In this document: positions 19,315 through 28,652 of the stretch, in pieces
How positions within the stretch are numbered: the first letter of the stretch is position 1
Layout: every line of letters begins with the position of its first letter
NCBI RefSeq assembly: GCF_000334455.1
Contig: NZ_BANX01000024.1
Span: 1 to 64,000 of the forward strand
DNA: 64,000 nucleotides
Origin: Gordonia soli NBRC 108243
GTDB lineage: Bacteria; Actinomycetota; Actinomycetes; Mycobacteriales; Mycobacteriaceae
Direction: 5' to 3'
Made by a program: the position numbers and the translations under genes
The notes under the pieces: model-generated
Told to the model about the DNA's origin: nothing
Seen by the model: only the letters and a program-made list of their open reading frames with translations
Database searches by the model: none

Positions 19315-20618
19315 CAGACCGGGGCCGGCGACGCGTTCAGGTGCAGCTCGGCCAGAGCGTCGCCGACGAGTCCGGCGCCCAGGGTGTTGCCACCCTGCGG
19401 GTCGATGAGCAGGAAGCTGCCCGACTCGCGATTGGTCTGGTAGTCGTCGGCCGCGATCGGCTCGGCGGTCTGCACGGAGATCCGGCCGATCTGGTTGAGC
19501 TCCACCGACTCCGGTGCATCGACCAGCGACAGGCCCTGCTCGTCGAACAGCACATCGAGCGACCCGATGATGGCTTGCGTGGTGCGCGTGCCGTGCTTGA
19601 GGAGCAGGCGGGCACCGGGGCGAAGCGGCTTCTCTGCGAGCCAGCACACCGTCGCGGTGAACTGCTGGGTGGGTTCGGGGGCGTCGACCGCCGCCGCGAT
19701 GACGTCGCCGCGCGACACGTCGACATCGTCGGCCAGCAAGAGGGTGACACTCCGACCGGTATGTGCGGTCTCCAGATCGCCGTCCGCGGTGTCGATCTTG
19801 CTGATCGTGGTGCGGGTTCCCGACGGGAGCACGACCACCTCGTCGCCCACCGACACACGGCCGGCGGAGATCTGACCCGCGTAGCCGCGATAGTCCGGGA
19901 ACTCGGGTGTGCGCGGGCGGATCACGTACTGGACCGGGAACCGGAGTCCGACCGGACGGGGGTCGGTGACGTTGGGGACCGTTTCGAGATGCTCGATGAG
20001 TGCGGGCCCGTCGTAGAACGGGGTGCCCTCGGACCGGCTGGCGATGTTGTCGCCGTGCAGTGCCGAGACCGGGATCGAGATGACCTGGTCGGCCGACCAT
20101 CCGAGTGAGCGCGTCAACTCGACGAAGTCTGCGGAGATCTGACGGAACGCCGTCTCGGCGTCGTCGACGAGGTCGATCTTGTTGACCGCGAGCACGAGTT
20201 GCGGAACGCCCAGCAGCGCCATCACCGCGGCGTGCCTGCGGGTCTGTGCCACCACGCCGTTGCGGGCGTCGACCAGCAGGATGACCAACTGCGCGGTCGA
20301 TGCCCCGGACACCGTGTTTCGCGTGTACTGGACGTGCCCTGGGGTGTCGGCGAGCACGAACGACCGTGTGGGCGTGGCGAAGTAGCGGTACGCGACATCG
20401 ATGGTGATGCCCTGCTCGCGCTCCGCGCGCAGTCCGTCGACGAGCAGCGAGAGATCGGGCCCGTCGAGGCCGCGATCGACCGATGCCTTGGTGACCGCGT
20501 CGATCTGGTCGGCGAGAACCGATTTCGTGTCGTAGAGCAGACGTCCGACGAGAGTGGACTTGCCGTCGTCGACGCTGCCCGCCGTGGCGATTCGCAGGAG
20601 GTCAGGGGCGTGCGTCAT
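19314..20618 (-). CDS. cysN: Sulfate adenylyltransferase subunit 1 (GTPase)
   Basis: 434 residues. GTPase motifs are G1 GSVDDGKST, the switch-I/early region EREQGITIDVAYR, G3 DTPGHVQYTRN and G4 NKIDLVD. With CysD it activates sulfate to APS, driven by GTP hydrolysis. The protein stops after the EF-Tu-like beta domains, so it is a stand-alone CysN, not the CysN-CysC (APS kinase) fusion of M. tuberculosis. The start overlaps cysD's stop and the end overlaps the chelatase gene. Confidence 0.95.
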   Translation of the reverse strand: MTHAPDLLRIATAGSVDDGKSTLVGRLLYDTKSVLADQIDAVTKASVDRGLDGPDLSLLVDGLRAEREQGITIDVAYRYFATPTRSFVLADTPGHVQYTRNTVSGASTAQLVILLVDARNGVVAQTRRHAAVMALLGVPQLVLAVNKIDLVDDAETAFRQISADFVELTRSLGWSADQVISIPVSALHGDNIASRSEGTPFYDGPALIEHLETVPNVTDPRPVGLRFPVQYVIRPRTPEFPDYRGYAGQISAGRVSVGDEVVVLPSGTRTTISKIDTADGDLETAHTGRSVTLLLADDVDVSRGDVIAAAVDAPEPTQQFTATVCWLAEKPLRPGARLLLKHGTRTTQAIIGSLDVLFDEQGLSLVDAPESVELNQIGRISVQTAEPIAADDYQTNRESGSFLLIDPQGGNTLGAGLVGDALAELHLNASPAPV

Positions 20619-21559
20619 CAGAAGTATCCTTCGCGCTTGCGGTCTTCCATCGCGGCCTCGGACACTCGGTCGTCGCCGCGGGTGGCGCCACGCTCGGTGA
20701 GCCGGGACGCCGCGACCTCGTCGAGAACAGCGTCGTTGTCACGGGCCTCGGACAGGACGGCGCCGGTCGAGCTGCCGTCACCGACGGTCCGATACCGCAC
20801 CCAGCGACGCTCGAGGGTCTCGCCGTCGCGCGGTCCACCCCAGACCCCGGGGGTCATCCACATGCCGTCGCGCTGGAAGACATCGCGCTCGTGGGCGTAG
20901 TAGATCGACGGCAGGATGACCTGCTCGCGGGCGATGTAGCGCCAGATGTCGAGCTCGGTCCAGTTCGACAGCGGGAACACCCGGACGTGCTCGCCCGGCG
21001 CGTGCCGACCGTTGTACAGGTTCCACAGTTCCGGTCGCTGGCGTTTCGGGTCCCATTGGCCGAAGGCGTTGCGCAGCGAGAAGATCCGTTCCTTGGCGCG
21101 CGAGCGCTCCTCGTCGCGCCGGCCGCCGCCGAACACCGCGTCGAAGCGGTTCTCGGTGATCGCATCGAGCAGCGGGATGGTCTGCAGCGGGTTGCGGACG
21201 CCGTCGGGACGCTCTGTGAGGCGACCGTCGGCGAGGTAGTCCTCGACGCTGGCGACGTGCAGCCGCAGGCCGTGCCGTTCGATCACCTGGTCTCGGAACT
21301 CGAGTACCTCGGTGAGGTTGTGACCGGTGTCGACGTGCAGGAGCGAGAACGGCAGTGGCGCAGGCCAGAAGGCCTTCAGGGCGACATGCAGCAACACCGT
21401 CGAGTCCTTGCCGCCGGAGAACAGGATCACCGGCCGCTCGAACTCGCCCGCGACCTCGCGGAAGATGTGGATGGCCTCGGACTCGAGAGCATCCAGGGTG
21501 GTGAACTCGTCGTCGGTCACCGGGATCTCGCGGGTGGCGGCGTCGGAGGTGATGGTCAT
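20618..21559 (-). CDS. cysD: Sulfate adenylyltransferase subunit 2
   Basis: 313 residues. The PP-loop ATP-pyrophosphatase motif VILFSGGKDSTVLLHV and the conserved FGGGRRDEERSRAKER and FPLSNWTELDIWRYI segments identify CysD, the catalytic partner of CysN. The ATG at 21559 overlaps the cysH stop by 4 bases; longer starts would run into cysH. The product, APS, feeds the APS reductase next door. Confidence 0.95.
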   Translation of the reverse strand: MTITSDAATREIPVTDDEFTTLDALESEAIHIFREVAGEFERPVILFSGGKDSTVLLHVALKAFWPAPLPFSLLHVDTGHNLTEVLEFRDQVIERHGLRLHVASVEDYLADGRLTERPDGVRNPLQTIPLLDAITENRFDAVFGGGRRDEERSRAKERIFSLRNAFGQWDPKRQRPELWNLYNGRHAPGEHVRVFPLSNWTELDIWRYIAREQVILPSIYYAHERDVFQRDGMWMTPGVWGGPRDGETLERRWVRYRTVGDGSSTGAVLSEARDNDAVLDEVAASRLTERGATRGDDRVSEAAMEDRKREGYF

Positions 21560-22302
21560 GCGTGCAACCCACATTCTGTCTTGGCTCGGCCGGCCCAACG
21601 GCCGCTGCGCGGATCGGATCCGGGTTCGGGCTTCGCGGTGCACGGGGCGCATCCGATCGACGGATACCCTTCGTCCACCAGGGGATTGACCAGGACACCG
21701 TGTGTGTCGATGTAGTCCTGCATCGTCTCGTCGGACCAGGCGGCGATCGGGTTGATCTTCACCAGTCCGAAACCCTCGTCGAAGGTGATCAACGGGGCGT
21801 TGGCACGGGTCGGGGCCTCGACGCGGCGGATACCGGTCACCCAGGCGTCGAAGCGCGACAGGCCACTCTTCAGCGGCACGACCTTGCGGAGACGGCAGCA
21901 TTCACCCGGATCGCGGGCGAAGAGGTTGCGGCCCAACAGTTCGTCTTGCTCTGCGACGGTGTGCTCTGGGGTCAGGTTGACCATCTCGACGTCGTAGATC
22001 GACTCGACCGCATCGCGCGTGCCGATCGTCTCGGCGAAGTGATAACCGGTGTCGAGGAAGAGGATCTTGAGCTTGTCGCCGTCCAGGAGTTCGGAATCGA
22101 CGTGCGTGGCGGCGAGGTCGACCAACGCGGCATCCTGCATGTTCGATGCGACGACGAAATTGTTGCCGAAGGTCTGCGCGGTCCAGCGCAGGAGTTCCTC
22201 GGGAGTCGCGTCTGCTCCGAGATCCGCGGCGCCGCGTTCGGCGATCGCGCGCAGTTCCTCGGCGCTGTGTGTGCGTCCGGTCGAGGTGACGGAAGTGGTC
22301 AT
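21556..22302 (-). CDS. cysH: Adenylyl-sulfate (APS) reductase
   Basis: 248 residues. The Cys pairs CCRLRKVVPL and GCAPCTAKPE are the four ligands of the [4Fe-4S] cluster that separates APS reductases from PAPS reductases, and the active-site Cys lies at the end (ECGLHA). It reduces APS to sulfite. It overlaps cysI by 4 bases and cysD by 4 bases. Absence of cysC in the window agrees with a direct APS route. Confidence 0.95.
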   Translation of the reverse strand: MTTSVTSTGRTHSAEELRAIAERGAADLGADATPEELLRWTAQTFGNNFVVASNMQDAALVDLAATHVDSELLDGDKLKILFLDTGYHFAETIGTRDAVESIYDVEMVNLTPEHTVAEQDELLGRNLFARDPGECCRLRKVVPLKSGLSRFDAWVTGIRRVEAPTRANAPLITFDEGFGLVKINPIAAWSDETMQDYIDTHGVLVNPLVDEGYPSIGCAPCTAKPEPGSDPRSGRWAGRAKTECGLHA

Positions 22303-24071
22303 CGCAGAGCCTCCTCGTCTGCGCGGACCGCCCACTGGGCGAACCGCTCTCCCTCGTCGCGCTGGTCGAGGAAGTTGCGCACCACGCGGTCGATGTAGTC
22401 GCCGATCTCGGTGGCGCTCACCTTGTGCTGACGCAGCTTCCGGCCGAACCCGGCGTCCTGGCCGAGGCTGCCGCCGAGGTGGACCTGGAAGCCATCGGTC
22501 GGGCGGCCGTCCTCGCCGTCGATGAGCTGGCCCTTGAAGCCGATGTCGGCGATCTGGGAGCGTGCGCACGAATTGGGGCAGCCGTTGATGTTGACCGTGA
22601 TCGGCACGTCCAGGGCGTCGTTGATGTCGGCCAGCCGCTCCTCGAGTTCGGGGACGAGCCGCTGCGAGCGCTTGCGGGTCTCGGTGAACGAGAGCTTGCA
22701 GAACTCGATACCGCTGCACGCCATCAGGTTCCGGCGCCAGTTCGTCGGACGAGCCGACAGGCCCAACTCGCCGACCTCGGCGATGAGCTGCTCGACCTTG
22801 TCGTCGGGGACGTCGAGGACGACGAGCTTCTGGTAGGGCGTGAAGCGGATTCGGTCGGAGCCGACGCGCTCGGCGGCATCGGCGACAGCGGTCAGGATCG
22901 TGCCCGAGACGCGTCCGGCGATCGCCGCGAAACCGACCGAGTTCTTACCGTTCTTGAGGCGCTGGACGCCGACGTGGTCGCGGGGCGCGGTCAGCGGTAC
23001 CGGAGCGGGTCCGTCGATCAGCTTGCGGCCCAGGTACTCGTCCTCGAGCACCTGGCGGAACTTCTCGATGCCCCAGTCCTTGATCAAGAACTTCAGGCGT
23101 GCCTTGGCGCGGAGGCGGCGGTATCCGTAGTCGCGGAAGATGGCGACAACGCCCTCCCAGACGTCGGGGACCTCGTCGAGCGGGATCCAGGCACCGACGC
23201 GTTGAGCGAGCATCGGGTTGGTGGACAGGCCGCCGCCGACCCACAGGTCGAGGCCGGGGCCGTGCTCGGGGTGCTCGACGCCGATGAAGGCGACGTCGTT
23301 GGTCTCGTGGGAGACGTCCTGCAGACCGGAGATCGCCGTCTTGAACTTGCGCGGCAGATTCGAGTACTGCGGGTCGCCGATGTACCGGCGCACGATCTCG
23401 TCGATTGCCGGTGTGGGGTCCAGCACCTCGTCCACCGCCTCGCCGGCGAGCGGCGAACCGAGCACGACGCGCGGGCAGTCGCCGCAGGCCTCGGTGGTCT
23501 TGAGGCCCACGGACTCGAGACGTTCCCAGATCGTCGGGACGTCCTCGATCTTGATCCAGTGGTACTGGACGTTCTCGCGGTCGGAGAGGTCTGCGGTGTC
23601 GCGGCCGAACTCGGTCGAGATCTGGCCGATGGTGCGCAGCCGGGCGACGTTGAGATCGCCTGCGTCGCAACGCACCCGCATCATGAAGTGGTTGTCCTCC
23701 AGGATGTCGATGTTGTCGTCACCGGTGAAGGTGCCGTCGAATCCCTTGGCGCGCTGGGTGTACAGGCCCCACCAGCGCAGCCGACCGCGGAGGTCCTGCT
23801 TGTCGATGGAGTCGAACCCGCGTTTGGAATAGATGTTCTCGACCCGGGCCCGGACGTTGAGCGGGTTGTCGTCCTTCTTGACCTGCTCGTTGGGGGTCAG
23901 TGGCTCGCGGTAGCCGAGCTTCCACTGGCCCTCGGCGCGACGCTTGGTCGGGCGCGGGCGGGCGGTACGGGCCGGTCGGTCGCCGTTCGCGGCGCCACCG
24001 CGTGCGCGGGCGGGCCGAGTGGGCTCGCCGCCGGACTCGGCGGTGCTGATCGCGTCAGTCGTCGACGTCAT
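22299..24071 (-). CDS. cysI: Ferredoxin-dependent sulfite reductase
   Basis: 590 residues from the ATG at 24071, preceded by AGGAG. The N-terminal 50 residues are a Ser/Ala/Arg-rich tail. The siroheme/[4Fe-4S] ligands appear as ACGDCPR with GSPL, CSGIEFCKL and NGCPNSCAR. The protein belongs to the nitrite/sulfite reductase family; the cys neighbours make sulfite reductase (SirA/NirA type in mycobacteria) far more likely than nitrite reductase. First gene of the operon cysI-cysH-cysD-cysN-chelatase, and preceded by a leader peptide gene. Confidence 0.93.
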   Translation of the reverse strand: MTSTTDAISTAESGGEPTRPARARGGAANGDRPARTARPRPTKRRAEGQWKLGYREPLTPNEQVKKDDNPLNVRARVENIYSKRGFDSIDKQDLRGRLRWWGLYTQRAKGFDGTFTGDDNIDILEDNHFMMRVRCDAGDLNVARLRTIGQISTEFGRDTADLSDRENVQYHWIKIEDVPTIWERLESVGLKTTEACGDCPRVVLGSPLAGEAVDEVLDPTPAIDEIVRRYIGDPQYSNLPRKFKTAISGLQDVSHETNDVAFIGVEHPEHGPGLDLWVGGGLSTNPMLAQRVGAWIPLDEVPDVWEGVVAIFRDYGYRRLRAKARLKFLIKDWGIEKFRQVLEDEYLGRKLIDGPAPVPLTAPRDHVGVQRLKNGKNSVGFAAIAGRVSGTILTAVADAAERVGSDRIRFTPYQKLVVLDVPDDKVEQLIAEVGELGLSARPTNWRRNLMACSGIEFCKLSFTETRKRSQRLVPELEERLADINDALDVPITVNINGCPNSCARSQIADIGFKGQLIDGEDGRPTDGFQVHLGGSLGQDAGFGRKLRQHKVSATEIGDYIDRVVRNFLDQRDEGERFAQWAVRADEEALR

Positions 24072-24186
24072 GAAATCTCCTGAGTCGGCGCATGGAAGCG
24101 CCGGGCACTTGCACGGTTGGGCTGAATCACGTGCCGGCATCCCCGCGAAGAAGGCAGCGGGAACTGTCTCGGGGCCAGTACGTCGT

Positions 24187-24276
24187 CTACGGACGACAGA
24201 ATGCGCTGTTGACGCGCTTGAGATCGATGTGGCGGCGAGCGGCCAGCCACACCCCGGGGAAAATCACGGTGTCCAT
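24187..24276 (-). CDS. Cys-operon leader peptide (putative attenuator)
   Basis: A 29-residue frame starting at the ATG at 24276 and ending TAG at 24187, about 115 bases before cysI. Its centre and end read ARRHIDLKRV and AFCRP, the pattern (RRHxDLxRV...C-R) of the short leader peptides often annotated upstream of sulfur-assimilation genes in actinobacteria. Ribosome stalling at the late Cys codon could couple cysteine supply to cysI expression (known idea for the group, inference here). A GAGGAAG stretch lies about 11 bases upstream of the ATG, and a TAGACT -10-like element lies further up. Confidence 0.7.
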   Translation of the reverse strand: MDTVIFPGVWLAARRHIDLKRVNSAFCRP

Positions 24277-24315
24277 AGTGCCACGTGCTTCCTCGCGGAG
24301 TCTACTAGGGGTTAT

Positions 24316-24336
24316 TTTGCATCACGGTGATGCAAA
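24316..24336. promoter_or_regulatory. 21-bp perfect palindrome between cysI leader and hemW
   Basis: TTTGCATCAC-G-GTGATGCAAA: 10-bp perfect arms with a one-base centre. It lies 40 bases upstream of the leader peptide ATG on the minus strand, just ahead of a TAGACT element, and 87 bases upstream of hemW. It looks like a dimeric regulator site. The regulator is unknown. Confidence 0.6.
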
Positions 24337-24422
24337 GAGGCCGATGGTGACCTCGTTCCAGTTCCAAGGGCCTCGGGATGGCCGATATTCCCGGCGCCCG
24401 ATGGTCGGCGCACAATGGTCGG

Positions 24423-25649
24423 GTGAGTTCTGCAGCCCCCGACACGTCGTCCCGACCGGGTACGGCGCTGTCCGCCGACCTCCGCGACGGCCTGTCGTCG
24501 GTCGACCCGACCACGCCCCTCGGGCTCTACGTACACGTGCCTTTCTGTGCCACACGCTGCGGATACTGCGACTTCAACACGTACACGGCAGGGGAGCTGG
24601 GCAGCAGTTCGTCGCCCGAGTCGTGGCGCACCGCCGTCCGTGCCGAACTGGACCTCGCGGCCGAGCTGATGAGTCCGCGACGTCCCGTCTCGACGATCTT
24701 CGTCGGTGGCGGCACCCCGTCGTTGCTCGGCGCGTCCGGACTGGGTGGTCTGTTGGACGACATCCGGGAGCGGTTCGAGTTGACGGCCGACGCCGAGACC
24801 ACCACCGAGTCGAATCCGGAGAGCACCGATCCGGAGTTCTTCGCCGGCATCCGTGCTGCGGGTTTCACCCGCGTCTCACTCGGGATGCAGTCCGCGGCAG
24901 CACATGTCCTGGCCGTCCTCGACCGCACGCACACCCCTGGACGGGCGGCTGCCGCTGCTCGCGAGGCTGCCGCGGCGGGCTTCGACCACGTGAACCTGGA
25001 CATGATCTACGGCACACCGGGGGAGACCGACGCGGATCTGCACGCGACGCTCGACGCGATCCTGGGCGCACCGGTCGACCACGTGTCGGCATACGCGCTG
25101 ATCGTCGAGGACGGGACCGCGCTCGCCCGGCGCATCCGACGTGGTGAGCTGCCCGCACCCGACGACGACGTCCTCGCGCGGCGCTATCAGATCATCGACG
25201 ATCGGCTGACCGAGGCGGGTCTGCGCTGGTACGAGGTCTCCAATTGGTCTCGCCCGGAACCGGAGTCCTGGTGTCGGCACAACCTCGGCTACTGGTACAG
25301 CCACGATTGGTGGGGGGTGGGGCCCGGAGCCCACTCGCATGTGAACGGTGTGCGGTGGTGGAACCACAAACATCCGGCGCGCTACGCCGATTCGCTGGCC
25401 GTCCGCGAGCTGCCGGTGAACGGTCACGAGGTACCCGATGGTGACGAGTCCCACACCGAACGCGTGATGTTGACCGCGCGCTGTGCCTCGGGATTGGCGG
25501 ATGCCGATCTGGACTCGGCCGAACGCCGCCGTGCCGCCCGCCTGGTCACCGACGGACTGCTCCGGCGTGTGGATGACGAACGCCTGGTGCTCACCGACCG
25601 GGGACGGTTGCTCGCCGACGGTGTGGTGCGCGACATCCTCTGGGGCTGA
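24423..25649 (+). CDS. hemW: Radical SAM heme chaperone HemW-like protein
   Basis: 408 residues. The radical-SAM cluster motif is CATRCGYCDF (CxxxCxxC) preceded by LYVHVPFC. Further family motifs are FVGGGTPSLL and GMQS. HemW inserts heme into target proteins and is often misnamed oxygen-independent coproporphyrinogen oxidase (HemN). I use the GTG at 24423, next to the conserved core; an ATG at 24378 with an AAGGG upstream is a real alternative. Divergent from the cysI leader. Confidence 0.88.
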   Translation: MSSAAPDTSSRPGTALSADLRDGLSSVDPTTPLGLYVHVPFCATRCGYCDFNTYTAGELGSSSSPESWRTAVRAELDLAAELMSPRRPVSTIFVGGGTPSLLGASGLGGLLDDIRERFELTADAETTTESNPESTDPEFFAGIRAAGFTRVSLGMQSAAAHVLAVLDRTHTPGRAAAAAREAAAAGFDHVNLDMIYGTPGETDADLHATLDAILGAPVDHVSAYALIVEDGTALARRIRRGELPAPDDDVLARRYQIIDDRLTEAGLRWYEVSNWSRPEPESWCRHNLGYWYSHDWWGVGPGAHSHVNGVRWWNHKHPARYADSLAVRELPVNGHEVPDGDESHTERVMLTARCASGLADADLDSAERRRAARLVTDGLLRRVDDERLVLTDRGRLLADGVVRDILWG

Positions 25650-25702
25650 CCTCCCGCGCGGCGGCGGTCACGCCCTGCGTCGGTACCGAGGATCGTCCGT
25701 GT

Positions 25703-26164
25703 TCACCACACGCGCGGCTGTGAGCCGCTCGGCGGACCGGGCGGCGGGGTCCAGCCGGTCGAGCGAGCCGGCCGGCGGGTTGGCCCGGTGACCGCGGGCC
25801 TCGCAGGTGTCGGGATCTCCGCCGTGTCCAGCTGATCGTCGAGCGATGCCGCCGGGTCGTCGAGGTCCAGGGCGTCGAGGTCCAGCATCCGGGCATGGAT
25901 GATGTGCCGGTTCCGCAGCGCCGAACGCACGGCACGGTGGAGCCCGTCTTCCAGGTAGATCTCGCCCTGCCACCGCACCACGTGCGAGAACAGGTCGCCG
26001 TAGAAGGTGGAGTCCTCACTGAGCAGGCGGTCGAGGGCGAGCACGGTGGTCACGGTGGTCAGTTCGTCGAGCCGGAACTGGCGTGGCGGAATCTTGGCCC
26101 AGCCCCGAGCGGACAAGCCGTGGTCCGGATACGGTTTGCCGTCCCGGACGCCCTTGAAGATCAT
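25703..26164 (-). CDS. VapB-like conserved actinobacterial protein
   Basis: 153 residues beginning MIFKGVRDGKPYPDHGLS. The conserved core includes IPPRQFRLDELTTV, EDSTFYGDLFSHVVRWQ and YLEDGLHRAVRSAL; the last 50 residues are low-complexity Pro/Arg-rich. From memory it matches the gene beside hrcA in M. tuberculosis (Rv2375), sometimes annotated as a VapB-family antitoxin. No toxin gene adjoins it, so a true antitoxin role is doubtful. It is divergent from hrcA. The start at 26164 is the only sensible one; the open frame upstream is antisense shadow. Confidence 0.72.
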   Translation of the reverse strand: MIFKGVRDGKPYPDHGLSARGWAKIPPRQFRLDELTTVTTVLALDRLLSEDSTFYGDLFSHVVRWQGEIYLEDGLHRAVRSALRNRHIIHARMLDLDALDLDDPAASLDDQLDTAEIPTPARPAVTGPTRRPARSTGWTPPPGPPSGSQPRVW

Positions 26165-26314
26165 TCCCCGATGACTTCCTGATAGCTGCGCCGAGGTCGG
26201 TCGGCGGGCTCGGGGCGTGCCTGGACGCTCGCCTCCCGCTTCTGCGCACGGCGGTTTCGTAAGATGGACGACACCTACTGTATGGCAGTCGCCGGGTACT
26301 GGGAGGAGTGTCGC

Positions 26315-27349
26315 GTGTCGAGTACCGATGACCGACGGTTCGAGATCCTGCGTGCCATCGTCACGGATTTCGTCGACACCCAGGAGCCCATCGGTTCCAA
26401 AGCGCTGGTCGAGCGCCATCAGCTCGGGGTCTCCAGTGCGACGGTCCGCAACGACATGGCGGTCCTCGAGGCCGAGGGATACATCGCCCAGCCGCACACC
26501 AGCTCCGGACGCATCCCCACCGACAAGGGATACCGGATGTTCGTCGACCGGATCAGCGAGATCAAACCGCTGTCGGGTGCCGAGCGCCGCGCGATCCTGT
26601 CGGTCCTGGACTCCGGAGTCGATCTCGACGACGTCCTGCGTCGGTCGGTGCGGCTGCTCGCGCAGCTGACGCGACAGGTCGCGGTCATCCAGTATCCGGT
26701 GCTCTCGACCGCCACGGTCCGTCACCTCGAGGTGGTCTCGCTCTCGCCGTCGCGGCTGCTCCTGGTCGTCATCACCGACAACGGCAGGGTCGAGCAGAGG
26801 ATGGTGGTTCTCTCGGAGGATGTCGACGACGACGACCTCAGCCGGATCCGCGACATGTTCTCCGCGGCACTGCACGGTCAGCGGCTCGAAGCGGCCTCCG
26901 CCGCGGTGGCCGAGGTCGCCAACGGGACGCCGGCAGACATCCGCGGAGCCGTGGTCAACGTCGCGACGGTCCTGGTCGAGACACTGGTCGAGCGGGGTGA
27001 CGACCGACTGGTGCTGGGTGGGACGTCGAACCTGACCCGGTCGGCGGCCGACTTCGCGCCGGTCCTCGGCGGTATGGACACCGTCCTCGAGGCACTCGAG
27101 GAGCAGGTGGTCGTGCTCAAGTTGCTCGCGACGACGCAGCGTATGGGACGGGTGACCGTCCAGATCGGCGAGGAGACGCAGACCGAGAACCTCCGTGGAA
27201 CGTCGGTGGTGTCCACGGGGTACGGTGCATCGGGCACCGTGTTCGGGGGCGTCGGTGTGGTCGGGCCCACCCGTATGGACTACCCGGGAACAATCGCCTC
27301 CGTGGCGGCCGTTGCCAAATATGTCGGCGAAGTGCTGGCCGAACGCTGA
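26315..27349 (+). CDS. hrcA: Heat-inducible transcription repressor HrcA
   Basis: 344 residues from the GTG at 26315, with GGGAGGAG 7 bases upstream. The N-terminal winged helix ([54 protein letters not shown]) is the family signature. HrcA represses chaperone genes through CIRCE elements; I see no CIRCE copy in this window, so the targets are elsewhere. First gene of the hrcA-dnaJ-rsmE series. Confidence 0.95.
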   Translation: MSSTDDRRFEILRAIVTDFVDTQEPIGSKALVERHQLGVSSATVRNDMAVLEAEGYIAQPHTSSGRIPTDKGYRMFVDRISEIKPLSGAERRAILSVLDSGVDLDDVLRRSVRLLAQLTRQVAVIQYPVLSTATVRHLEVVSLSPSRLLLVVITDNGRVEQRMVVLSEDVDDDDLSRIRDMFSAALHGQRLEAASAAVAEVANGTPADIRGAVVNVATVLVETLVERGDDRLVLGGTSNLTRSAADFAPVLGGMDTVLEALEEQVVVLKLLATTQRMGRVTVQIGEETQTENLRGTSVVSTGYGASGTVFGGVGVVGPTRMDYPGTIASVAAVAKYVGEVLAER

Positions 27350-27472
27350 ACGCTGCATCCGCGCGGTGCGATCGGAACCCTGCCGCAGACGGCGGAGATC
27401 GCCGAACACCCGACCGATGCGAACCACCGGCGCTGCCGGTGACGACTGGTGAGACGAAGGACCGAGACAACC

Positions 27473-28636
27473 GTGGCACGTGACTACTACGGAATCCTGG
27501 GCGTCGCCCAAGGGGCGACCGACCAGGAGATCAAACGCGCCTATCGCAAGAAGGCACGTGAACTCCACCCGGACGTCAACCCGGGTGAAGAGGAGAAGTT
27601 CAAGGAGGTGAGCACCGCCTACGAGGTGCTCACCGATCCGGAGAAGCGACGCATCGTCGACGCGGGCGGGGATCCCCTGGCCGGCGCGGGTGCCGGTGGC
27701 TTCGGCGGCGGCGGCTTCGGGAGCGGCGGTCTCGGTGACGTCTTCGAGGCCTTCTTCGGCAACGGAGGCGGTTTCGGTGGCGGTGGATTCGGTTCCGGTC
27801 GCGGACCCAAGAGTCGGGTGCAGCCCGGCGAGCCGGCGCTGGTCGCGATGGAACTCGATCTCGAGGAGTGCGCCGCGGGGGTGGCCAAGGAGATCACGGT
27901 CGACACCGCCATCCTGTGCGATCTGTGCCACGGTGCGGGCACGAACGGCGACTCGAAGCCCACCACGTGCGACACGTGCAAGGGCGCCGGTGAGATCCAG
28001 GCGGTGCAGCGCTCGTTCCTCGGTCAGGTGATGACCGTGCGTGAATGCCCGACGTGCCACGGCACCGGCGACATCATCCCGGATCCGTGCCGTAAGTGCG
28101 GTGGTGACGGGCGCGTCCGGTCGCGTCGCACGATGACGGTGCGCATCCCGGCCGGTGTGGAGAGCGGCATGCGTGTCCGTCTCGCCGGCCAGGGAGAGGT
28201 CGGCGCCGGTGGCGGCCCCGCGGGCGATCTCTACGTCGAGGTCGCCGAACGCGCGCACGACGTCTTCGTCCGCGACAAGGACGATCTGCACTGCACCATC
28301 CGTGTCCCCATCGCCGACGCCGCGTTGGGCACCGAACTCACGATCGACACCATCCTCGACGGCTCGGCGACGATCACGATCGCCGCCGGTACCCAGCCCG
28401 GACAGGTCGTGAAGGTGAAGGGTCAGGGCGTGCCGCACCTGAACACCGGCGTCCGCGGCACCTTGCACGCGCACCTGGACGTCGCCGTCCCGACGCGACT
28501 CGACGCCGCGCAGACCGACGCGCTCAAGCGATTCCGCGAGGTGTCCGGCGACGCCTCCGAACTCGTCAGCACGAGCGCGGCCACGGCACCCGGGGGCCTG
28601 TTCTCCCGTCTGCGCAACGCTTTCGCCGGTCGCTGA
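27473..28636 (+). CDS. dnaJ: Chaperone DnaJ (second type, DnaJ2)
   Basis: 387 residues from the GTG at 27473. In order: the J domain with HPD (ELHPDVNPG), a Gly/Phe-rich linker with repeated GFGGGGFG units (about residues 70-115), four CxxCxGxG-type zinc motifs ([32 protein letters not shown]) and the C-terminal substrate-binding domains. It stimulates DnaK. The partner dnaK is not in the window, as usual for the copy linked to hrcA. Confidence 0.96.
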   Translation: MARDYYGILGVAQGATDQEIKRAYRKKARELHPDVNPGEEEKFKEVSTAYEVLTDPEKRRIVDAGGDPLAGAGAGGFGGGGFGSGGLGDVFEAFFGNGGGFGGGGFGSGRGPKSRVQPGEPALVAMELDLEECAAGVAKEITVDTAILCDLCHGAGTNGDSKPTTCDTCKGAGEIQAVQRSFLGQVMTVRECPTCHGTGDIIPDPCRKCGGDGRVRSRRTMTVRIPAGVESGMRVRLAGQGEVGAGGGPAGDLYVEVAERAHDVFVRDKDDLHCTIRVPIADAALGTELTIDTILDGSATITIAAGTQPGQVVKVKGQGVPHLNTGVRGTLHAHLDVAVPTRLDAAQTDALKRFREVSGDASELVSTSAATAPGGLFSRLRNAFAGR

Positions 28637-28652
28637 GCGCAGGCGTCGGCCG

